A stretch of 5,072 bases of DNA from an uncultured Hymenobacter sp. (lineage in GTDB: Bacteria; Bacteroidota; Bacteroidia; Cytophagales; Hymenobacteraceae): assembly GCA_937871705.1 (NCBI GenBank), contig CALMOO010000904.1:1-5072 (forward strand), given 5' to 3'. Below the pieces are notes generated by a model. It saw only the letters and a list, made by a program, of their open reading frames with translations, ran no database searches and had not been told where the DNA came from. This document shows positions 1 to 4,268 of this stretch, in pieces. Positions within the stretch are counted from its first letter, which is position 1. Each line of letters begins with the position of its first letter. The position numbers were made by a program, and so were the translations under genes.

Positions 1-42
1 CTGTGGAAGGGGTAGATGATGAGGCCTTGCCTGCGCGTCAGC

Positions 43-62
43 GGCTACCGAGTTAGGTAGCC
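43..62. terminator. Perfect 7-bp hairpin, possible terminator or operator
   Basis: GGCTACC at 43-49 and GGTAGCC at 56-62 are exact reverse complements around a 6-base loop. No run of T follows on either strand, so a classical rho-independent terminator is not shown. A possible upstream reading frame stops inside the loop (TAG 54-56), which would suit a 3'-end hairpin. A protein-binding palindrome is the alternative. Confidence 0.3.
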
Positions 63-127
63 ATCACTAAGCGGCCCGTGGGCTTCGGCAAGGGCCTCCC
101 GGTTTACCGCCGCCTAGTGACGATTCA

Positions 128-172
128 CCCCGCCCTGCCCCCGGCTTCACCCAAATTGTGGCCTGGGCGGGG
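128..172. repeat. GC-rich inverted repeat (8-bp arms, 29-base spacer)
   Basis: CCCCGCCC at 128-135 is the exact reverse complement of GGGCGGGG at 165-172. In RNA this could form a strong stem with a 29-base loop. It lies just upstream of the candidate promoter of the reductase gene. Eight GC-only pairs can arise by chance in DNA this GC-rich, so function is uncertain. Confidence 0.3.
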
Positions 173-184
173 GTTGGAGCCGCC

Positions 185-192
185 CACCTTTG
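185..192 (+). promoter_or_regulatory. Candidate Bacteroidota -7 element for the reductase gene
   Basis: CACCTTTG at 185-192 matches five of the six fixed bases of the Bacteroidota -7 element TAnnTTTG. The nearest plausible -33 TTG triplets (156-158 and 174-176) are spaced 26 and 8 bases away rather than about 19-21, so this is a weak call. If used, the leader to the ATG at 278 would be roughly 80 bases. Confidence 0.28.
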
Positions 193-277
193 TATCGTTC
201 TGCTGCCGCACAACAAGCCGTACCAGCGGCTGGGCAGCTCCCTGTTGCCAACCCAACCACCATCTTAACCAGAACCC

Positions 278-1405
278 ATGAACCCGCAGCCCACGAACAC
301 CGCCGCCTGGCTCGTCGCCAAACGCGCCAATCTCGAAGTAAAGCCCGCTCCCTACACCGCGCCGGGGGAGAACGAGTTGGTCATCAAGAACCACGCCGTA
401 GCCATCAACCCGCTGGACTGGGTCATCCAGGGCGCCGGCAGCTTCCTCTTTTCCTGGATGAAAATGCCCTTCGTGCTCGGGAGTGACCTCGCTGGCGAGG
501 TCGTGGAGGTGGGGGCTGGCGTCACGCGGTTCAAGGTAGGCGACCGGGTACTGGCCCACGCGCTGGGCACCGACAAGAAGCGCAACAGCCCAGCGGAAAG
601 CTCCTTCCAGCAGTACACCGTCGTACTGGCCCACATGACCTCTCCCATTCCTGATAGCCTGGTCTACGAAAGCGCCACCGTGCTACCATTGGCACTGTCC
701 ACGGCCGCCTGCGGGCTGTTTCAGAAAGACCAACTGGCACTCAACTACCCTTCGGCCACCGCTGCTCCAACGGGCAAAACCCTGCTGGTGTGGGGCGGCA
801 CGACGAGCGTGGGCAGCAACGCCATTCAGCTGGCCGTCGCGGCGGGCTATGAGGTCATTGCCACCGCCTCGCCCCGGCATTTTGGCTACGTGAAGCAGCT
901 CGGTGCCAGCCAGGTCTTCGATTATAACAGTCCAACCGGCGTGCGGGATGTCATCAAGGCCTTCCAGGGTAAAACGCTCGCCGGGGCCCTGGCCATCGGC
1001 GGCACGTCGGCCCTGACCTGCGCCGACATCGTGCACGGCTGCCAGGGCCACAAGTTCGTGTCGATGACCACGTTCCCCGTTGATTTTCAGCGTCTGTCCC
1101 AGGGAAAAAGAGTTGGCGTGCAGTTCCTGCGGCAGCTGCCCCGGCTGATTTCGTTCGGCGTGTCGCTATTCTTTAAATCCCGCCTGCGGGGCATCCGCAC
1201 GAGCTCCATCTTCGGCACCACGCTCATGGACAACGAGGTAAGCCGGGTCATTTACACCGATTTTCTGCCCCAGGCCCTGGCCGAGCAGCGCTACGTGGCC
1301 GCGCCGACGCCCGCCGTCATTGGCCAGGGCCTCGGCCGTATTCAGGCCGGGCTCGATATGCAGCGCGAGGGCATGTCTGCCCAGAAGGTGGTTATCACGC
1401 TGTAA
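278..1405 (+). CDS. MDR-family zinc-independent reductase (ToxD/LovC-like enoyl reductase type)
   Basis: This 375-residue protein is a medium-chain dehydrogenase/reductase, probably a cytoplasmic NADPH-dependent reductase of carbon-carbon double bonds or quinones. The GroES-like N-terminal domain shows GSDLAGEVVEVG (68-79) and FKVGDRV (85-91). The Rossmann domain carries WGGTTSVGSNAIQLA (172-186), then YEVIATASPRHF (191-202), LGASQVFDY (208-216) and a late VSMTTF (261-266). The WGG-x-SVG version of the nucleotide loop, followed by ATASP, is typical of the subgroup that includes fungal ToxD and trans-acting enoyl reductases such as LovC. The cysteine cluster for structural zinc is absent, as expected for this subgroup. 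The start at 278 is chosen because it precedes the conserved N-terminal strand; there is no Shine-Dalgarno sequence, as is common in Bacteroidota. The membrane protein gene follows 63 bases downstream on the same strand, so the two may share a transcript. The family call is firm; the substrate is unknown. Confidence 0.88.
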   Translation: MNPQPTNTAAWLVAKRANLEVKPAPYTAPGENELVIKNHAVAINPLDWVIQGAGSFLFSWMKMPFVLGSDLAGEVVEVGAGVTRFKVGDRVLAHALGTDKKRNSPAESSFQQYTVVLAHMTSPIPDSLVYESATVLPLALSTAACGLFQKDQLALNYPSATAAPTGKTLLVWGGTTSVGSNAIQLAVAAGYEVIATASPRHFGYVKQLGASQVFDYNSPTGVRDVIKAFQGKTLAGALAIGGTSALTCADIVHGCQGHKFVSMTTFPVDFQRLSQGKRVGVQFLRQLPRLISFGVSLFFKSRLRGIRTSSIFGTTLMDNEVSRVIYTDFLPQALAEQRYVAAPTPAVIGQGLGRIQAGLDMQREGMSAQKVVITL

Positions 1406-1468
1406 GCGAAGGGCAAACCCGAGAAAAAGTGGTTGATTACGCAAATTCTTCCTTGAAGCTGTCTCGTC

Positions 1469-2266
1469 ATGGATTACTTCCTCTCCACGCTGGCGCTGCG
1501 CAACGCGCCGTTGTACTACTTCGGCTGGGTGTGCCTGGCCGGGGCGCTGGTCTGCGCCGGGCTCACGCAGCTTATCCGCACGCAGGTAATGGGCGTCAAT
1601 GCCTGGGTGAAGCCGCTCAAATTTTTCAGCTCCATCAGTCTCTTCGTCTGGACGCTGGACTGGTATCTGGGCTACCTCGGGCCGCGCCCAGCCGTGACAA
1701 TTTATACCTGGGTAGTGGTGGGGGCCCTGAGCTTCGAGCTGCTTTGCATTGCCGGGCAGGCCGCCCGGGGGCAGCGCTCGCACTTTAACACGAGTTCACC
1801 GTTTGGCATAGCGCTGGCGGTGGCCATGGGCGTGGCCATCGTGACCATGACCTTGTGGACAGCCTACATTGGGCTGGTATTTAGCCAGGCGCCATTGCCG
1901 GGCTTGCCCCCCGCCTACGCCTGGGCCATCCGGTTGGGCATCGGGCTGTTCGTCATCTTCGCCCTCCAAGGCGGGCTGATGGTGTCCCGCGGGGGCCACA
2001 CCATGGGTGGCCCCGACGGTGGTCCCGGCCTGCCCACGCTAGGCTGGAGCACCCGCCACGGCGATTTGCGCGTGGCCCACTTCGTGGGGATGCACGCCTT
2101 GCAGGTGCTGCCCCTGCTAGCCTGGTACGGCGGGCTCAGCGTCAGCAGCACAGGGGCGATAGCGCTGCTCTACGCTGGGCTAGCCGGGGCCGTGCTGGTG
2201 CTGGCGCTCCAAGGCCAGCCGCTGCGGCGCCGTGCCCCGGCTGCCGAAACCCCAGTAGCCGGCTGA
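1469..2266 (+). CDS. Seven-helix membrane protein of unknown function
   Basis: This 265-residue protein has about seven hydrophobic segments, near residues 15-35, 50-70, 77-97, 112-137, 149-171, 203-221 and 228-248, and a short basic tail (RRRAP). I recognise no named family. Polar motifs sit at helix ends: NAWVKPLKFFSS (44-55), QAARGQRSHFN (97-107), a glycine-rich loop SRGGHTMGGPDGGPG (173-187), and HGDLRVAHFVGMHALQVLPL (197-216). The histidines at 105, 177, 197, 204 and 209 stand out in an otherwise greasy protein and could bind a cofactor or carry protons, but that is a guess. I recall uncharacterised proteins with similar GDLRVAHF and QAARG-SHFN motifs in Bacteroidota. The gene follows the reductase by 63 bases with no clear promoter between, so co-transcription is plausible. 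The start at 1469 is the only ATG ahead of the first helix. Confidence 0.8.
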   Translation: MDYFLSTLALRNAPLYYFGWVCLAGALVCAGLTQLIRTQVMGVNAWVKPLKFFSSISLFVWTLDWYLGYLGPRPAVTIYTWVVVGALSFELLCIAGQAARGQRSHFNTSSPFGIALAVAMGVAIVTMTLWTAYIGLVFSQAPLPGLPPAYAWAIRLGIGLFVIFALQGGLMVSRGGHTMGGPDGGPGLPTLGWSTRHGDLRVAHFVGMHALQVLPLLAWYGGLSVSSTGAIALLYAGLAGAVLVLALQGQPLRRRAPAAETPVAG

Positions 2267-2302
2267 ACTCACACCATATGTAAGCGTACCCAATTTCACT
2301 AC

Positions 2303-2360
2303 TGAGGTGCGTGGACAGTAAGACTAACAGGACGTTTTTAGCTTACTTGTCCGGACCTCA
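2303..2360. repeat. Imperfect inverted repeat, about 19-base arms
   Basis: The left arm (2303-2322) and right arm (2342-2360) are near reverse complements. They share TGAGGT, GGAC and GTAAG blocks, with small length differences between the blocks, around a 19-base spacer. The repeat lies 36 bases after the membrane protein's stop codon and well before the SDR gene. It could be a terminator stem for the upstream pair, the two ends of a tiny mobile remnant, or a binding site. The spacer contains a short TTTTT (2335-2339), but no T-run follows the right arm. Confidence 0.45.
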
Positions 2361-2518
2361 AGGCTGAGCCGACAGCATTCGTGCGCCTTTACTGCGCCGA
2401 TGGCCCATTTGGCTGGTCACTTCGATAACACGTGGAGCTGCCTGTGGCTCATCGACGCAAGAAATAACGCCGCGTACTGTTTGCCCGTTGTCGGATCGTG
2501 ACGGGCGCGGCGGCACAT

Positions 2519-2542
2519 TGTTCACCCCAAAAAAGCTGACTT
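2519..2542 (+). promoter_or_regulatory. A-rich leader directly upstream of the SDR start (IS3-end-like)
   Basis: The 24 bases before the SDR ATG contain CACCCCAAAAAAGCTGAC (2523-2540). A-rich sequence at about -9 to -14 is a common substitute for Shine-Dalgarno pairing in Bacteroidota, and this favours the ATG at 2543. The same stretch, from TG at 2519, also resembles the TG...CCCCAAAAAG-TGAC pattern of many IS3-family terminal repeats. It may therefore be the scar of an old insertion that now serves as the leader. Confidence 0.35.
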
Positions 2543-3277
2543 ATGAACACAGACAAGCAAATTGCCCTCGTCACGGGGGCCAATCGGGGCCTGGGCCTGG
2601 AAATCAGTCGCCAATTAGCTAACCTGGGAATGCGCGTGTGGCTCGGCGCCCGCGACGCGGCGGCGGGCCAGCAGGCCCAAGCCCAACTGCGCGCCGAAGG
2701 CCTGGACGTTGCCTTCCTATCCTTAGACATCACGGACCCGAGCGCCGTGGCGGCGGCCGCCGCTACCGTGCAGGCGCATAACCAGCGGCTGGATGTGCTC
2801 ATTAACAACGCCGCCATGCAGGAAATGCAGCAGAGCCAGCTGCCCAGCGACATTGCCCCGGAGCTGTTGCGCCGCTTCATGGAAACCAATTTTGAGGCAC
2901 ACGTAGCGGTGACGCAGGCGCTGCTGCCGCTGCTGCGGCGCAGCCCGGCGGGCCGCATCGTAAACATGTCGACCTTAATCGGCTCCGTCACCATCATGAG
3001 CGAGCCGGGACACGTGAATGCCCGCCGCACGCTGCTGGGCTACGGCGCGGCCAAAACCGCGCTGAACATGTTTACCGTGCTGCTGGCCAAGGAGCTGAAA
3101 GACACGCCCATCAAGGTGAACAGCGCCGACCCCGGCTGGACCCGCACCGGCCTGGGCGGCCCCGACGCCCCCAATGCCCCGGAAGACAGTGCCAGCGTAG
3201 CCGTGTGGCTGGCCACCCTCGATGCGCAGGGCCCCACCGGCGGCTTCTTCGGCGATAAACTCGTGAACCCCTGGTAA
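2543..3277 (+). CDS. SDR-family NAD(P)-dependent oxidoreductase (carbonyl reductase-like)
   Basis: This 244-residue classical short-chain dehydrogenase/reductase is probably a soluble cytoplasmic NADPH-dependent reductase of a ketone or aldehyde. The cofactor loop TGANRGLG is at 11-18, LGARD (34-38) follows the second strand, LDITD is at 61-65, INNAA at 87-91, and the conserved Asn lies in ETNFEAH (N116). The active-site Tyr and Lys are in YGAAK (Y167, K171), followed by VNSADPGWTRT (192-202). PTGGFF near the C-terminus, and the long gap between the NMST strand end and the Tyr, suit the carbonyl reductase-like subgroup. The usual catalytic Ser position appears to be Thr144 (NMST, where most relatives have N-x-S-S); Ser143 or Ser148 might substitute. 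The gene converges on the HxlR regulator with 52 bases between stop codons, a frequent pairing for such reductases. The substrate cannot be told from sequence. Confidence 0.9.
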   Translation: MNTDKQIALVTGANRGLGLEISRQLANLGMRVWLGARDAAAGQQAQAQLRAEGLDVAFLSLDITDPSAVAAAAATVQAHNQRLDVLINNAAMQEMQQSQLPSDIAPELLRRFMETNFEAHVAVTQALLPLLRRSPAGRIVNMSTLIGSVTIMSEPGHVNARRTLLGYGAAKTALNMFTVLLAKELKDTPIKVNSADPGWTRTGLGGPDAPNAPEDSASVAVWLATLDAQGPTGGFFGDKLVNPW

Positions 3278-3303
3278 GCGGCGGCGCCTGTGTCCTACCG
3301 CTC

Positions 3304-3325
3304 ACCGCCTGACGGCGCGGTTTGC
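3304..3325. terminator. Weak hairpin between convergent genes
   Basis: ACCGC (3304-3308) and GCGGT (3317-3321) can pair around an 8-base loop, and a short TTT follows on the + strand. It lies between the SDR stop and the HxlR stop, where a bidirectional terminator is expected. The stem is only 5 bp, so this is tentative. Confidence 0.22.
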
Positions 3326-3329
3326 CTGC

Positions 3330-3701
3330 CTATGCCCCGGCTTCGAGCGGGGCGAGGACGTCTAGGCGAGCCTGGAATTCTTCTCCGTGGGTGTCGCCCC
3401 AGGCTTTCATCGCGTCCACAATGGGCAGCATGCTTTCGCCTTCGGGGGTGAGGAAGTATTCGGCCTTGGGCGGCAGCACGGGGTAAATGACTTTGCGCAC
3501 AATGCCGTGGTCTTCCAGCTCCTTTAGCTGCTGGTTGAGCACGCGCGGGGTCGCGTAGGCATTGGTGCGGTGCAGCTCGCTGGGCCGGCGCAGCCCGTTG
3601 CGGATGCTGTGGATGAGGCACACTTTCCACTTGCCGCCTAGGATTTTCATGGTCACGTCAACGCCGCAACGGAGTGGATGTTCGAGCTTGGGTTCGTACA
3701 T
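3330..3701 (-). CDS. HxlR-family winged-helix transcriptional regulator
   Basis: This 123-residue protein matches the HxlR family in length and layout. HxlR proteins are dimeric winged-helix DNA-binding regulators. The family signature is visible: CGVDVTMKILGGKWKVCLI (12-30) with the nearly invariant GGKWK, then RRPSELHR (38-45), the recognition helix region PRVLNQQLKELEDHGIV (52-68), the wing YPVLPPKAEYFLTPEG (73-88), and the C-terminal dimer helix ending KAWGDTHG (99-106). Cys12 sits at the conserved N-terminal position. In relatives such as Bacillus YodB and HypR that cysteine senses quinones, diamide or hypochlorite, so electrophile sensing is a fair inference. Cys28 is a second candidate. 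The gene converges on the SDR and diverges from the hydrolase remnant; either could be a target. A strong -7 element and an inverted repeat lie just upstream (3721-3741). Confidence 0.92.
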   Translation of the reverse strand: MYEPKLEHPLRCGVDVTMKILGGKWKVCLIHSIRNGLRRPSELHRTNAYATPRVLNQQLKELEDHGIVRKVIYPVLPPKAEYFLTPEGESMLPIVDAMKAWGDTHGEEFQARLDVLAPLEAGA

Positions 3702-3720
3702 GATAAACTGAAGTTGGTAA

Positions 3721-3741
3721 TAGGTCCAAATGTAGCACCTA
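3721..3741. promoter_or_regulatory. Inverted repeat overlapping the regulator's -7 box, candidate operator
   Basis: TAGGT (3721-3725) and ACCTA (3737-3741) are exact reverse complements with an 11-base centre that contains the -7 element at 3727-3734. A palindrome of about 21 bp on the core promoter is the classic geometry for autorepression by a dimeric winged-helix protein. The arms are short, so chance is possible. Confidence 0.4.
3727..3734 (-). promoter_or_regulatory. Exact Bacteroidota -7 element for hxlR-type gene
   Basis: On the minus strand this reads TACATTTG, an exact match to TAnnTTTG. A CTG triplet (minus strand, 3756-3758) lies 21 bases upstream and may serve as a degenerate -33 TTG. 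Transcription would begin near 3720, giving a leader of about 20 bases before the start codon at 3701. Confidence 0.55.
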
Positions 3742-3775
3742 CCCCCTTAAAGCGTCAGTACAGGGATAAAATTCT

Positions 3776-3831
3776 TAGTACCTGAACCTTTTACCCCTAC
3801 TTGCCTACGAGGTAGTACGCCCTGAACCTTT
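3776..3831. repeat. Direct repeat TAGTA..CCTGAACCTTT in the divergent control region
   Basis: CCTGAACCTTT occurs at 3781-3791 and again at 3821-3831, a 40-base offset. Both copies are preceded by TAGTA: at 3776-3780 directly, and at 3813-3817 with three extra bases (CGC). A third AGTAC lies at 3757-3761, 20 bases before the one at 3777-3781. The copies could be tandem regulator sites or a duplicated promoter segment for the gene at 3870. Confidence 0.45.
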
Positions 3832-3832
3832 G
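3801..3832 (+). promoter_or_regulatory. Candidate promoter of the metallo-hydrolase remnant
   Basis: TTG at 3801-3803 and AACCTTTG at 3825-3832 are separated by 21 bases. This suits the Bacteroidota pattern of a -33 TTG and a -7 TAnnTTTG, with one mismatch at the first T. Transcription would start near 3838-3840, about 30-50 bases before the two possible start codons at 3870 and 3888. Confidence 0.45.
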
Positions 3833-3869
3833 CCACATCAATCGACCTCCGGCAACACGCAGTTGCCCG

Positions 3870-4268
3870 ATGCAGCGATGTTCCTCCATGGAAGCTACTT
3901 CCTTATTTCCCGCTTTCGGCCGTCCATTGTTACGTGCCGCGTTTGCCCTCGCCCTTGTTGGTGGTCCAGCCGCTACACCGCTGCCAGTGTTGGCCCAGGC
4001 GGCCACCACCAGCACGCCCGCGCAAGCCAACTACTATCGGGTGCAAGTCGGGGCCGTTACGGTCACCACGCTCTCTGACAGCACCGTGCCCCTGCTGGTA
4101 CGGGACCTGCTGACCAACACGCCGCCAGCCGAGGTCGACCAACTGCTGGCCCACGCCCACCTGGCCTACCCGGTCGAAACCTCCATCAATGCCTACGTAT
4201 TGGAACTGGGCGCGGCGGGTGCTCGTCGACACCGGCGCCGGTCAGCTGATGGGGCCGACCCTGGGCCT
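3870..4268 (+). pseudogene. Secreted metallo-beta-lactamase-fold hydrolase, frameshifted and truncated
   Basis: This is the N-terminal part of an MBL-fold hydrolase of the methyl parathion hydrolase-like group, an exported metal-dependent hydrolase family. A signal peptide is visible: arginines at 18 and 22, a hydrophobic stretch at about 23-41, and an AQA cleavage motif at 42-44. The mature start reads YYRVQVGAVTVTTLSDSTV (55-73), then LLTNTPPAEVDQLL (80-93) and YPVETSINAYVLELG (100-114). After Gly114 the frame breaks. The expected continuation (VLVDTGAGQLMGPTLG) is present in the next frame at 4219-4266, so one extra base or a two-base loss lies within about 4209-4218. Beyond 4268 the similarity stops where the IS3 element begins, so the HxHxDH metal-binding motif and most of the fold are missing. 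Unshifted, the frame ends at a stop at 4287-4289. ATG 3888 is an alternative start that leaves a cleaner signal peptide. The gene is almost certainly non-functional. Confidence 0.82.

Larger units (their letters stand above)
1..277. other. Non-coding upstream region with two inverted repeats
   Basis: I see no convincing gene here. A short open stretch from base 3 to a TAG at 54-56 could be the C-terminal tail of an upstream gene, but it is too short to identify. The region has two perfect inverted repeats (43-62 and 128-172, listed separately) and a -7-like element at 185-192. It probably combines the 3' end of an upstream transcript with the leader of the reductase gene that starts at 278. 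Confidence 0.5.

Noticed and set aside
125..634. 169-codon minus-strand open frame over the start of the MDR gene
   Set aside because: It overlaps the conserved GroES-like domain in antisense and has no family features.
1406..1468. Possible separate promoter for the membrane protein
   Set aside because: TTG triplets are present but no TAnnTTTG-like -7 box follows at a suitable distance, so co-transcription with the reductase is simpler.
1166..1783. 205-codon minus-strand open frame overlapping the reductase and the membrane protein
   Set aside because: It is antisense to two genes with clear protein features, shows low-complexity Arg/Gly/Pro-rich composition, and is explained by third-position GC bias.
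2475..2483. TACTGTTTG as a -7 box for the SDR
   Set aside because: It has three instead of two bases between TA and TTTG, and no -33 TTG lies at the right spacing.
2449..3030. 193-codon minus-strand open frame over the SDR gene
   Set aside because: It is a shadow of the SDR; its Ala/Arg/Ser-rich sequence has no recognisable motif.
3295..3630. 111-codon minus-strand frame inside the HxlR gene
   Set aside because: It is out of frame with the clear HxlR protein and is Arg/Pro/Ala-rich, as expected of a shadow.
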